The notes under the pieces: model-generated | Told to the model about the DNA's origin: nothing | Seen by the model: only the letters and a program-made list of their open reading frames with translations | The model's database searches: none | DNA from: an uncultured Flavobacteriaceae bacterium | GTDB taxonomy: Bacteria; Bacteroidota; Bacteroidia; Flavobacteriales; Flavobacteriaceae | Reading direction: 5' to 3' | Assembly: GCA_947489085.1 (NCBI GenBank) | Contig: CANLCJ010000016.1 | Coordinates: 1 to 64,000 of the forward strand | DNA: 64,000 nt | Made by a program: the position numbers and the translations under genes | Shown: positions 40,138 to 49,666 of the stretch, piece by piece | How positions within the stretch are numbered: position 1 is the first letter of the stretch | How the letters are laid out: every line of letters begins with the position of its first letter

Positions 40138-42960
40138 TTGAAGCTCTGTAATTTAATTATGAGTAAAGTAGTAGTAGTTTTTTTGTTAAATATTGCATCA
40201 GCAATTTTAGGCGCTCAAGTAAAAAAAATAGAAGGAAATGTAAGAGATGCGGTCTCATTACAACCCATTTTAAACGTAAAAGTAGAGATAGCCACCACAA
40301 CGTTATCCAGTATAACAGATGTGCAAGGCGAGTTTAGTTTTAAGGCGCAAATCCCCTTGGGAGCGCAAATACTTATAGTATCTAAAAGCGGATATATAAC
40401 AAAGCGTTTTCCTATTACAATTAATAGAGAAGACAAACTTACCTTTAACGATATAACTTTAGAACGCGATTATGCTTCAAGCCAAGATTTATATACAATA
40501 ACGTTATCAGACAACGAATTGAATAATGATATAGATGGTACTAATAATGTTACAGGTCTCTTGTCTGCATCTCTAGACGTATTTCAACGCACAGCAGCTT
40601 TTGAGTTTAGTCAGTCTTTTTTCAGACCAAAAGGTCTAGACTCCGAAAATGCAACACTACTTATAAATGGCATAGCTATGAACAAGCTGCATAATGGCAG
40701 ACCGCTTTGGAGTAATTGGGGAGGCTTAAATGATGCAACTCGAAATCAAGAATTAGCAACAGGTTTACAACCTTCAAGCTATACATTTGGAGGTATACTA
40801 GGAGCTACAAATATAAACACAAACGCCTCCCAGTACAAAAAGGGAGGACGCATAACATACTCATCCTCAAACAGAAGTTATACCAATCGTGTTTTAGCTA
40901 CATACGCATCTGGCCTATCTAAATCCAATTGGGCTTATGTACTGTCTTTAGGGAGAAGGTGGGGTAATCAAGGCTATCAAGATGCTACGCTTTACGATGC
41001 AAACTCTTTATTTCTATCTGTAGAAAAACGAATTAATAGCAAGCACAATTTAAATTTCACGGGTATCTATGCGCCTAACCGCAGAGGGCGCTCATCTGCT
41101 AACACTCAAGAGGTGTTCGATATAAAAGGGATTAAATATAATGCATATTGGGGCGTGCAAAACGGAAAACAAAGAAATTCTAGAATAAGAAATGTAGAAG
41201 AACCCATTTTAATGCTAAACCATTATTGGGATTTTACACCAAAAACGAGATTAAACACCACTATTGGATACCAATTTGGGCAACGTGGAAATAGCCGTTT
41301 AGATAATAATGGTACAGATTTAGTTAATGGAATTCCAGAAGGTGGAGGCGCAAACCCTAGCCCCACCTATTACCAAAAACTACCAAGCTATTTCGAACGT
41401 AATTTCCCTAACGATTTGCAATTTGCCTTTTTAGCTTTACGCGATTTCGAAAATGGAGGGCAAATTGATTGGAATGCATTGTACGAGGCTAATATTTCTA
41501 ACAGCCAACGCGGTGGTAATGCCGTTTACGCATTATACGAAGATAGAGTAGATGATAAGCAACTTACAGGAAATATGTTATTGCATACAGAACTAACCCC
41601 CCATACTATTCTAGACTTTGGAGCAACTGTAAGGCGTCTAAAATCGGAAAACTACGCAAATGTTTTAGATCTATTTGGAGCAAATACCTATTTAGACGTC
41701 GATCAATTTGCATCAACACCAACAGAAGCTCAAAACGATTTACAAAACCCCAACCGTTTAGTAGGCGAAGGAGACGCTTTTAAATACAATTACAATTTAT
41801 TTGCAAACGTTATTAACGGCTTTGCCCAGACCCAGTTCAGCTACAACAAATTGGATGTTTTCACGGCAATGCATTTAACAAAAACTCAATACCAAAGGGA
41901 AGGTTTGTATCAAAATGGTGCTTTTCCAGAAACCTCTTTAGGTAAAGGCGAAGCTCTAAAATTTACAGGTTATGGCGCTAAAGCAGGAATAGGATATAAA
42001 ATATCTGGAAAGCATTTGTTAAATATAAACGGGAGTTACACTACTAGAGCACCAACACTTAGAAATACCTATTCGAATGCGAGAGAAAACCACAATATAG
42101 TACCACAAATTACCGAGGAAAAATTGATGCATGCAGATGTAAATTATAATTTTCGTTCGGCATTTGTAAAAGCAAAATTAACAGGTTATTACACAACCAT
42201 ACAAGATGCTAACGAGATCTCTTTTTTCTTTGCAGACGGTATTGGGGGAGACAATGTTGCTTTTGTTCAAGAAATTCTACAAGGCGTAGATAAGCAACAT
42301 ATAGGCTTAGAGTTTGGTATTGAAGCCCAGGTAACACCAGAAATAAAATTGAAAGCCGTAACAGCTTTAGGGCAATTTATCTACACAAATAACCCTAATC
42401 TTTTCTTAACAACAGAGGCGGATGATGAAGCAGAAGCAGCTGGTTTTGTTGGAGGATTTAGAGATTTTGGAGTCTCGCATTTAAAAAACTACAAGGTGGC
42501 TTCAGGCCCGCAGCGAGCCAGTGCAATAGGTTTCGAGTATCGAGATCCAGATTTTTGGTGGTTTGGTGCCACAGCTAATTTTTTTAGTAATGCTTATGTA
42601 GACATTAGCCCACTAACCCGATCAGCTAATTTTAGTACAGACTTCGATGGCAATACCTTTAATGATTTTGATGCTGTTTTGGCAGAAGAACTGTTGCAGC
42701 AAGAACAATTTGAGGCCTATATGCTCGTAAACCTAGTGGGAGGTAAATCGTGGCGTATTGGCAAACATTATGTTAGTGTTTTTGCCAGTGTAAACAACCT
42801 TTTAAACACCGTATTTAGAACAGGCGGATTCGAACAAGGTAGAAATGCCAATTTTAGACAATTGCGAGATGATAGCGCTTTGAATACGCCAGTTTTTGGC
42901 ACAAAATACTGGTATGGTCGAGGTGCTAGTTATTTTTTAAATATGAACTATACCTTTTAA
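40138..42960 (+). CDS. TonB-dependent receptor with carboxypeptidase-like regulatory domain
   Basis: N-terminal beta-sandwich (IEGNVRDAVSLQPILNVKVEI), plug and barrel regions, C-terminal YFLNMNYTF. Confidence 0.88.
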   Translation: MKLCNLIMSKVVVVFLLNIASAILGAQVKKIEGNVRDAVSLQPILNVKVEIATTTLSSITDVQGEFSFKAQIPLGAQILIVSKSGYITKRFPITINREDKLTFNDITLERDYASSQDLYTITLSDNELNNDIDGTNNVTGLLSASLDVFQRTAAFEFSQSFFRPKGLDSENATLLINGIAMNKLHNGRPLWSNWGGLNDATRNQELATGLQPSSYTFGGILGATNINTNASQYKKGGRITYSSSNRSYTNRVLATYASGLSKSNWAYVLSLGRRWGNQGYQDATLYDANSLFLSVEKRINSKHNLNFTGIYAPNRRGRSSANTQEVFDIKGIKYNAYWGVQNGKQRNSRIRNVEEPILMLNHYWDFTPKTRLNTTIGYQFGQRGNSRLDNNGTDLVNGIPEGGGANPSPTYYQKLPSYFERNFPNDLQFAFLALRDFENGGQIDWNALYEANISNSQRGGNAVYALYEDRVDDKQLTGNMLLHTELTPHTILDFGATVRRLKSENYANVLDLFGANTYLDVDQFASTPTEAQNDLQNPNRLVGEGDAFKYNYNLFANVINGFAQTQFSYNKLDVFTAMHLTKTQYQREGLYQNGAFPETSLGKGEALKFTGYGAKAGIGYKISGKHLLNINGSYTTRAPTLRNTYSNARENHNIVPQITEEKLMHADVNYNFRSAFVKAKLTGYYTTIQDANEISFFFADGIGGDNVAFVQEILQGVDKQHIGLEFGIEAQVTPEIKLKAVTALGQFIYTNNPNLFLTTEADDEAEAAGFVGGFRDFGVSHLKNYKVASGPQRASAIGFEYRDPDFWWFGATANFFSNAYVDISPLTRSANFSTDFDGNTFNDFDAVLAEELLQQEQFEAYMLVNLVGGKSWRIGKHYVSVFASVNNLLNTVFRTGGFEQGRNANFRQLRDDSALNTPVFGTKYWYGRGASYFLNMNYTF

Positions 42961-42984
42961 AGGTGAGCATAAAATATAGAATAA

Positions 42985-44409
42985 ATGAGACGTAGTATTT
43001 TTAAATATGTAGCAGCAGCTTTTCTAGTGGTGTCCTGTGTAGAAGACGATGCATTTAATGTGCCCAATGTCGAAACGCAAAATTTTGAAATACCAGAAGA
43101 GAAGCGTATTACGTTTGCAGCCATAAAATCCATATACGAACAAGCGGTTAATGGAGGTAACACTACAGCAATTATTGAAGACGATGTGTATGCTGAAGGC
43201 TATGTGGTTTCGACAGACAAAGGCGGTAATTTTTTTGAAGAGTTAATCATTCAAAATAAAATAGACGACAGCAATCCAGATCACGATCCAAGACTAGGGT
43301 TTAAAATAGCGATAAACCAAAGTAGTCTGTCCGATACCTATCAACTGGGACAAAATGTTTTTATAAAATTACAAGGATTGGCTGTAGGCGAAACAAACGG
43401 CGTACTAACCATAGGTAGAGGAAATGGTGTAACTGTAGCTCAAATACAAGCCTCGGAATATAGAGATATTGTAAGGCGCACTAATAGAATTTTTGAAATA
43501 ACACCAAAGCTTGTAAACCCAGAAGATCTCACAGCATTTGATGAAAATACACTTGTTAAACTCGACAAAATACAATTAAACAGATTTGAATTGGGAGCTA
43601 CATTTGCTAGTGAGTCTTTCGATGAGTTTGATGGGTTACGCCTCCTAGAAAGTTGTAATTCTGGAGTGCAAATTATAATGCAAACCAGTACATTTTCAGA
43701 CTTTAAAACGGTATTAGTACCCCAAGGTAGCGGAAGTGTAACAGGGATCTATGCTAGAGATTTTAGAGATGATTTTAATGTCATTATACCTAACAGTTCA
43801 GTTAATTTAGAATTTGATAACACCGTACGATGCGATCCCTTAGAACATTCCTGCGGCATGGCATCTGTATTAGGAGAGCACGTTTTATTAGACGAGGCAT
43901 TTGAAAACCAACGTAACAACAGGCTTATAAACAGCGAAGGATGGACTAATTATATTGAAACAGGAAGCCAAGGTTGGGAAGCTTGGTCTTCCAGTGCCAC
44001 AAATGCCTCTTTAGGACGTTCTGCAAGATTTCAATCTGCAAGTTCTGGAGATAGTAGCAATGTAGGATGGCTAATAACGCCACCCCTTAATTTAGACTTG
44101 CAAGAGGGCGAAACTTTAAACTTTAAAACATCTAATAGCCGAGCCGATAGCAGTTATATGGAAGTACTTTATGCCGACGATTGGGATGGTACAGAAGCGG
44201 GCGTAACTGCGGCAACATGGCGCGTATTAACAGATGCTTATGTTGTAAAAGACACAGATCCATTTACAGAATGGTTGCCCTCTGGCAATGTAAATTTGTC
44301 CTGTTTATCTGGCACAATACACATTGCATTTAAATACACAGGAGGTGGCCAAGATGGATTCGATGGTGTTTACGAACTGGACGATATTAAGCTGGCTTAT
44401 GTAAATTAA
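42985..44409 (+). CDS. DUF5689 domain lipoprotein with choice-of-anchor-J-like C-terminus
   Basis: Lipobox AFLVVSCVED; IEDDVYAEGYVVSTDKGGNFFEELIIQNK; C-terminal WLITPPLNLDLQEGETLNFKTSN. Confidence 0.82.
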   Translation: MRRSIFKYVAAAFLVVSCVEDDAFNVPNVETQNFEIPEEKRITFAAIKSIYEQAVNGGNTTAIIEDDVYAEGYVVSTDKGGNFFEELIIQNKIDDSNPDHDPRLGFKIAINQSSLSDTYQLGQNVFIKLQGLAVGETNGVLTIGRGNGVTVAQIQASEYRDIVRRTNRIFEITPKLVNPEDLTAFDENTLVKLDKIQLNRFELGATFASESFDEFDGLRLLESCNSGVQIIMQTSTFSDFKTVLVPQGSGSVTGIYARDFRDDFNVIIPNSSVNLEFDNTVRCDPLEHSCGMASVLGEHVLLDEAFENQRNNRLINSEGWTNYIETGSQGWEAWSSSATNASLGRSARFQSASSGDSSNVGWLITPPLNLDLQEGETLNFKTSNSRADSSYMEVLYADDWDGTEAGVTAATWRVLTDAYVVKDTDPFTEWLPSGNVNLSCLSGTIHIAFKYTGGGQDGFDGVYELDDIKLAYVN

Positions 44410-44763
44410 CTACCCTTCCAGCGCTGCGCCAATGGCCTCTACAGTCTTCTTAGAGTTTCCAATAAAGATGGCATCGTCTATTATAAAAACAGGACGTTTT
44501 AAAAAGGTATAGTGTTGTAAAATATAAGATTTAAAATCTTCTTCGCTAAGATCTTTGTGCTTTAAATCTAGTTTTTTATACAGTTGAGCACGCTTACTAA
44601 ATAAGCTTTCGTAACTGCCAGATAGCAATTTCATGGTTTCTAATTGTGTCTCAGTAATAGGGCTACTCTTTATGTCTTGCAGTTCAAATTCAGTACTTAA
44701 ATTTAACGCATTTATAATTCGTAAACAGGTGTTGCAACTTTTTAAATAGTATACTTTTTTCAT
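44410..44763 (-). CDS. ArsC/Spx-like thioredoxin-fold protein
   Basis: MKKVYYLKSCNTCLRIINAL; FLKRPVFIIDDAIFIG; start chosen at MKKVYYL. Confidence 0.75.
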   Translation of the reverse strand: MKKVYYLKSCNTCLRIINALNLSTEFELQDIKSSPITETQLETMKLLSGSYESLFSKRAQLYKKLDLKHKDLSEEDFKSYILQHYTFLKRPVFIIDDAIFIGNSKKTVEAIGAALEG

Positions 44764-44819
44764 AATATTATGTATTTCAAAACACAAATTAAAGCTATAT
44801 TTATCGAAAATTAGACATT

Positions 44820-45284
44820 ATGGATTTTACATTTCAGGTTTTAAATAATACAAGAACTATTTTTAAAAATATACTCGAAAATCATACTTTAGAAACGCTA
44901 AACAATATACCTGCTGGTTTTAACAATAATATTATTTGGAATATAGGGCATAGCCTTGTTTCAGAGCAATTGTTGGCTTACAAACTCTCTGGGCTAGAGC
45001 CAAACGTTTCTGCAGAGATGATAGATAAGTATAGAAAAGATAGTAAGCCAGAAGCAAATATTTCTCAAGAAGAAGTGGACGAGATAAAAGCATTATTGCT
45101 AAGTAGTTTAGAAAAAACACAATCTGACTATAGTGCAGGTATCTTTAAAACATATACAGAATACACAGTATCTACAACTGGTAATACGTTACATAATATA
45201 GACGAAGCTCTACAGTTTATAGCCGTACACGAAGGGTTGCATTACGGTTACGTATTGGCACTTATAAAAGTACTTAAAGTTTAA
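44820..45284 (+). CDS. DinB family protein
   Basis: NIIWNIGHSLVSEQLL; LQFIAVHEGLHYGYVLALIK. Confidence 0.85.
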   Translation: MDFTFQVLNNTRTIFKNILENHTLETLNNIPAGFNNNIIWNIGHSLVSEQLLAYKLSGLEPNVSAEMIDKYRKDSKPEANISQEEVDEIKALLLSSLEKTQSDYSAGIFKTYTEYTVSTTGNTLHNIDEALQFIAVHEGLHYGYVLALIKVLKV

Positions 45285-45334
45285 AAAGGTGTTGTTTTAA
45301 CTTTTTACTAGGGTAAAGTTTTCACCCTTTTACA

Positions 45335-45485
45335 AGAACTCATCTTGACCTATTTCCTAAAAAAGGGCTGAAATTTACCTATATTTCGTTACTTTTTTTG
45401 TCTGTAGCGCTGCTATAAGCTTTAAAAAAAGCCTCATCTGGTTAAATTTCAACTCATTTTCGGTTAAAAACAAAACATCAAGATG
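45335..45485. repeat. Copy A of a ~150 bp noncoding inverted repeat pair
   Basis: ctatttcctaaaaaagggct...gttactttttttgtctgtagcgctgctat...catctggttaaatttcaactcatttt matches the reverse complement of 48905-49050. Confidence 0.85.
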
Positions 45486-45496
45486 CGTTTTAAAAC

Positions 45497-45536
45497 AAAA
45501 ACCCCCTTACACTAACAAAAGCGTAAGGGGGTGTGT
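45497..45536 (-). terminator. Rho-independent terminator downstream of rng
   Basis: ACCCCCTTAC-loop-GTAAGGGGGT perfect 10-bp stem. Confidence 0.85.
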
Positions 45537-45537
45537 A

Positions 45538-47082
45538 TTATTTAATACGATTACCATCTTTATCGAAAAAATGATATTCTAAATATGTGTAAGCATCTCG
45601 GGGTAAAATTTTAACCCACTTTTTGTGTTCTAAAAACCATTTAGAACGTATTGATGGAAAGCCCTTAGTTAAAAAGGCTGCTATAAAAGGATGTGTGTTT
45701 AAAGTCACCTTACTATAGTCTTTTTTAAATATTCTCTCCAGATCTTGATTGATTTTTTGCACTATACTAATAGGTGCTTCAACCTCAGAATCACCAGAAC
45801 CGTTAGGGTTTTCCTCTCGGGTTTTAATGTTCATTTCTGGACGTGTACGCTGTCTCGTTATTTGTATTAAACCAAATTTACTAGGAGGCAGTATTTTGTG
45901 TTTAGCTCTATCATCCTTCATTTCATCTCTAAGGTGATTAAAAAGCTTTTGCCTATTCTCAGGCTTTGTCATGTCTATAAAATCTATTACAATAATGCCG
46001 CCCATATCGCGTAAACGCAATTGGCGTGCAATTTCTGTAGCAGAAATTAAGTTAACTTCTAGAGCTGTTTGCTCTTGGTTGTTAGATTTATTAGATCTAT
46101 TACCACTATTAACATCTACAACATGTAGCGCTTCGGTGTGTTCTATTACCAGATAGGCGCCTTTAGTCATCGACACGGTTTTACCAAAAGAAGTTTTAAT
46201 TTGCCGTTCAATTCCAAATTTTTCAAAAATTGGAATTTTAGCTTGATACAGCTTTACTATAGATTCTTTTTTTGGTGCAATTTCTTGCAAGTACTCTCTA
46301 ATTTGATAATACAAAGTCTCATCATCAACAGTAATTCCGGTAAAAGAATCGTTGAAAATGTCTCGCAATATAGACGAGGCTTTATTCATTTCACCTAAAA
46401 CTTTACTTGGGTGATGTGCTTTGTATAATTTTTTACACATTGCATTCCAACGTTGGAGCAAATTTTGTAAATCGTTATCTAATTCGGCTACTTTCTTGCC
46501 TTGAGCTACAGTACGTACTATAATTCCGAAACCTTGAGGTGTAATACTCTTTACCAGACGTTTTAAGCGGTCTTTTTCATCTCGATCTTCTATTTTTTGT
46601 GATATAGAAATACGGTTAGAAAAAGGCATTAAAACAATATATCTTCCAGCGATAGATAACTCAGAGGTTATCCTTGGCCCTTTGGTAGATATAGGTTCCT
46701 TAACAATTTGTACTAATAGCGATTGATTGGATTTTAAGGCGTCGGCAATTTTGCCGTCTTTCTCAATATCCTTTTCAAATGGGAAATTTTTTAAAGAAAA
46801 ATCTTTAAGTTTACCTGTGCTTACACGTTTTGTGAATTTTAAAAGCGAAGGTAACTTAGGCCCTAAATCATGATAATGCAAAAAAGCATCTTTTTCGTAA
46901 CCCACATTAACAAATGCGGCATTTAGTCCAGGAACAGTTTTTCGAGATTTGGCAATAAACACGTCGCCAACCGAAAAATTGCTATCATCTTCGTCTTTCT
47001 GTAATTCTATAAGTTTTCCATCTTTTAATAAGGCAAAATCGACAGCTTCGGAATTAGATCGAATAATCAATTCTTTATCCAT
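45538..47082 (-). CDS. rng: Ribonuclease G/E family
   Basis: VGDVFIAKSRKTVPGLNAAFVNVGYEKDAFLHYHDLG, VVDVNSGN, GGIIVIDFIDM, RPEMNIKT. Confidence 0.95.
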   Translation of the reverse strand: MDKELIIRSNSEAVDFALLKDGKLIELQKDEDDSNFSVGDVFIAKSRKTVPGLNAAFVNVGYEKDAFLHYHDLGPKLPSLLKFTKRVSTGKLKDFSLKNFPFEKDIEKDGKIADALKSNQSLLVQIVKEPISTKGPRITSELSIAGRYIVLMPFSNRISISQKIEDRDEKDRLKRLVKSITPQGFGIIVRTVAQGKKVAELDNDLQNLLQRWNAMCKKLYKAHHPSKVLGEMNKASSILRDIFNDSFTGITVDDETLYYQIREYLQEIAPKKESIVKLYQAKIPIFEKFGIERQIKTSFGKTVSMTKGAYLVIEHTEALHVVDVNSGNRSNKSNNQEQTALEVNLISATEIARQLRLRDMGGIIVIDFIDMTKPENRQKLFNHLRDEMKDDRAKHKILPPSKFGLIQITRQRTRPEMNIKTREENPNGSGDSEVEAPISIVQKINQDLERIFKKDYSKVTLNTHPFIAAFLTKGFPSIRSKWFLEHKKWVKILPRDAYTYLEYHFFDKDGNRIK

Positions 47083-47225
47083 TTTGTCAATTTTAATTCC
47101 GCCAATAGGCGAAATGGATTAAACTTAATTTTTATCACAGGATTTTAATCCGTGGAGCTTAAAACACACCATTTTGGTGTCAAAAAATTAATAAGCTCAT
47201 TTCAAAGAACTTTGTTTTTTTAATC

Positions 47226-47255
47226 AAAAAAAGTAGTTGTATAAACTACTTTTTC
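47226..47255 (-). terminator. Terminator downstream of the 30-aa basic ORF
   Basis: AAAGTAGTT gtat AAACTACTTT. Confidence 0.6.
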
Positions 47256-47258
47256 GAT

Positions 47259-47351
47259 TTATTTCTTTTTCTTGTGACGGTTAGCGCGTCTGCGTTTCTT
47301 ACGCTTGTGCGTCGCTACCTTATGTCTTTTACGTTTCTTACCACTTGGCAT
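47259..47351 (-). CDS. 30-aa highly basic protein, probable Bacteroidota small ribosomal protein
   Basis: Manual translation: MPSGKKRKRHKVATHKRKKRRRANRHKKKK*, absent from the ORF track; followed by a terminator, between rng and HU. Confidence 0.8.
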   Translation of the reverse strand: MPSGKKRKRHKVATHKRKKRRRANRHKKKK

Positions 47352-47417
47352 AAATAGTGTCTTTTTAAATTAATGATTTATTTTAATACTGAAATCAGCT
47401 TCAGCACCTTTGTTTTC

Positions 47418-47708
47418 TTACTTAACTTCAACGTTAGTTTTAACACCTTCTACAAAAACCTTAGCTGGTTTAAATGCAGGGATGTTGTGGGCAGGTATTT
47501 TTATAGTAGTGTTTTTTGAAATGTTTCTGCCAGTTTTTTCTGCTCTAGTTTTAATAATAAAGCTTCCAAAACCTCTCAAGTAAACATTGTCTCCACTTTC
47601 TAAAGAAGTTTTTACTTCTTCCATAAATGTTTCAACCGTTGCTTGAACATCTCCTTTTTCAATTCCTAATTTCTCAGAAATTTTTGCTACCAAATCAGCC
47701 TTCGTCAT
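47418..47708 (-). CDS. HU/IHF-family DNA-binding protein
   Basis: MTKADLVAKISEKLGIEKGD; VYLRGFGSFIIKTRAEKTGRNISKNTTIKIPAHNIPAFKPAK; start chosen at MTKADL. Confidence 0.95.
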   Translation of the reverse strand: MTKADLVAKISEKLGIEKGDVQATVETFMEEVKTSLESGDNVYLRGFGSFIIKTRAEKTGRNISKNTTIKIPAHNIPAFKPAKVFVEGVKTNVEVK

Positions 47709-47847
47709 TTTTATTTTTATTATTTGGGTTATTATAAATTTTAAAAGGGATGCAAATATATGCATTTAATATTCAATATTTCAAACCTAATTCATTAAAA
47801 TTAAAGATTATAAACGTTTATTTTAGCACTTAGCAGAAAAACAATTC

Positions 47848-48891
47848 ATGTCGTTTTCAAAAATATTAATAAGCTGGTATTCAGTTAATAAACGAAACCT
47901 CCCTTGGAGAGAAACCCAGAACCCCTATTACATTTGGCTTTCAGAAATCATTTTACAACAAACACAAGTAAAACAAGGACTTCCCTATTACCTTACTTTT
48001 ATAGAGCATTTCCCCACGGTTTACGACTTGGCAAACGCCAACGAAGAGCTTGTTTTAAAGCTCTGGCAAGGGCTTGGGTATTATTCTAGAGCTAGAAATT
48101 TGCATTTTGCGGCCCAATATATTGTTAAAGAATGTAATGGTGTTTTTCCTAATACTTATAAAACACTTTTAAAGTTAAAGGGCGTTGGAGATTATACTGC
48201 AAGCGCAATTGCATCGATATGCTTTAACGAGGCTACAGCTGTTGTAGATGGAAATGTTTACCGTGTATTGGCAAGGTATTTTGGTATAGAAACACCTATT
48301 AATACTACAGAAGGCATAAAAGAATTTAAAGCCTTAGCTCAAGAGCTTATAGATAAAAAAGACCCAGCAACCTTTAATCAAGCAATAATGGAGTTTGGAG
48401 CTATGCAGTGCAGGCCTAAAACGCCAGATTGTTTATTTTGCCCCTTGCAAGCTACCTGCATTGCTTATAATAAAGGTAACATTGGTAGTTTACCAGTTAA
48501 ATTAAAGAAAGTTAAAGTAAAACAGCGGTACTTTAATTTTTTGGTATTTCAGTTTAACAATGAGACCACGCTTTTAGAAAAACGAGAAGGAAAGGGGATT
48601 TGGCAAAATTTATATCAATTTCCCCTTTGGGAAACAAACACGAATGTATCGTTAAACGACTGTACTGCTTTTTTAAAAAGTTATAAGCATACTAAAGGAG
48701 TTTCGTTTCAGTTATCTCAATATAACGACGCGCCAAAAATTCATAAACTATCGCACCAGCATTTGTCTGTAACATTTTGGATAGTTAAAGTAGATGCTAG
48801 TGCTAATGGGGGAGTGCCTTTTAAATTGGTACACGAATACCCTGTGCCAATACTATTAGGAAATTTTATAGAAGCCTTTGGGTTTAATTAA
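47848..48891 (+). CDS. mutY: A/G-specific adenine glycosylase
   Basis: WRETQNPYYIWLSEIILQQTQV; LKGVGDYTASAIASI; FeS cluster CRPKTPDCLFCPLQATC. Confidence 0.97.
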   Translation: MSFSKILISWYSVNKRNLPWRETQNPYYIWLSEIILQQTQVKQGLPYYLTFIEHFPTVYDLANANEELVLKLWQGLGYYSRARNLHFAAQYIVKECNGVFPNTYKTLLKLKGVGDYTASAIASICFNEATAVVDGNVYRVLARYFGIETPINTTEGIKEFKALAQELIDKKDPATFNQAIMEFGAMQCRPKTPDCLFCPLQATCIAYNKGNIGSLPVKLKKVKVKQRYFNFLVFQFNNETTLLEKREGKGIWQNLYQFPLWETNTNVSLNDCTAFLKSYKHTKGVSFQLSQYNDAPKIHKLSHQHLSVTFWIVKVDASANGGVPFKLVHEYPVPILLGNFIEAFGFN

Positions 48892-48904
48892 AGCACTCAT
48901 TTTT

Positions 48905-49050
48905 GACTTTTTGTTTTAACCAAAATAAGTTGAAATTTAACCAGATGAAGCATTTTTTGAAGCCCATAGCAGTGCTACAAACAAAAAAGTAACAAATAGG
49001 GGTGAATTTGAGCCCTTTTTTAGGAAATAGAAAAAGTTAAGATAAGTTCA
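48905..49050. repeat. Copy B of the inverted repeat pair (opposite orientation to 45335-45485)
   Basis: aataagttgaaatttaaccagatgaag...atagcagtgctacaaacaaaaaagtaac...agcccttttttaggaaatag. Confidence 0.85.
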
Positions 49051-49194
49051 AAGCTTTTGGCGCATTATTGAATAGTAAAAGTGGTCTTTTTTTGTTAATT
49101 TTAAAGCTAATATTAAAGATTGAAACAAGAGACAGAATCTGGTAGGGCTTTAATTATTTACTTATTTTTGTTTACTTTAAATTTATAAAACAAT

Positions 49195-49641
49195 ATGTCT
49201 GGTACATTAAACAAAGTAATGCTTATAGGGCATTTAGGAGATGAGGTTAAAATGCATTATTTTGAAGGTGGTGGTTGTATAGGACGTTTTCCGTTAGCTA
49301 CAAACGAAACCTATACAAGTAAGCAAACTAACGAACGCATTACAAACACAGATTGGCATAATATAGTTGTACGAAATAAAGGTGCCGAAATTTGTGAAAA
49401 ATACCTGAGCAAAGGCGACAAAGTTTATGTGGAAGGCCGCATTAAAACAAGAAAATGGACTGATGAAAAAGGTAATGATAGATACTCCACAGAAATTCAA
49501 TGTTCAGACTTTACATTTCTAAGTACAAAAAAAGAAGCTGAAGCTAGCCAAAATATGCCACAAACACCCGCAGCTCCCGTACAAAAAACTCAAAATAACG
49601 TGGACGTTGTGAAAGATGATAATGACGATCTTCCCTTTTAA
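49195..49641 (+). CDS. ssb: Single-stranded DNA-binding protein
   Basis: LNKVMLIGHLGDEVKMHYFEGGG; YVEGRIKTRKW; acidic DDDLPF tail. Confidence 0.96.
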   Translation: MSGTLNKVMLIGHLGDEVKMHYFEGGGCIGRFPLATNETYTSKQTNERITNTDWHNIVVRNKGAEICEKYLSKGDKVYVEGRIKTRKWTDEKGNDRYSTEIQCSDFTFLSTKKEAEASQNMPQTPAAPVQKTQNNVDVVKDDNDDLPF

Positions 49642-49666
49642 TTCAATATAACTTAATAACATTTCT

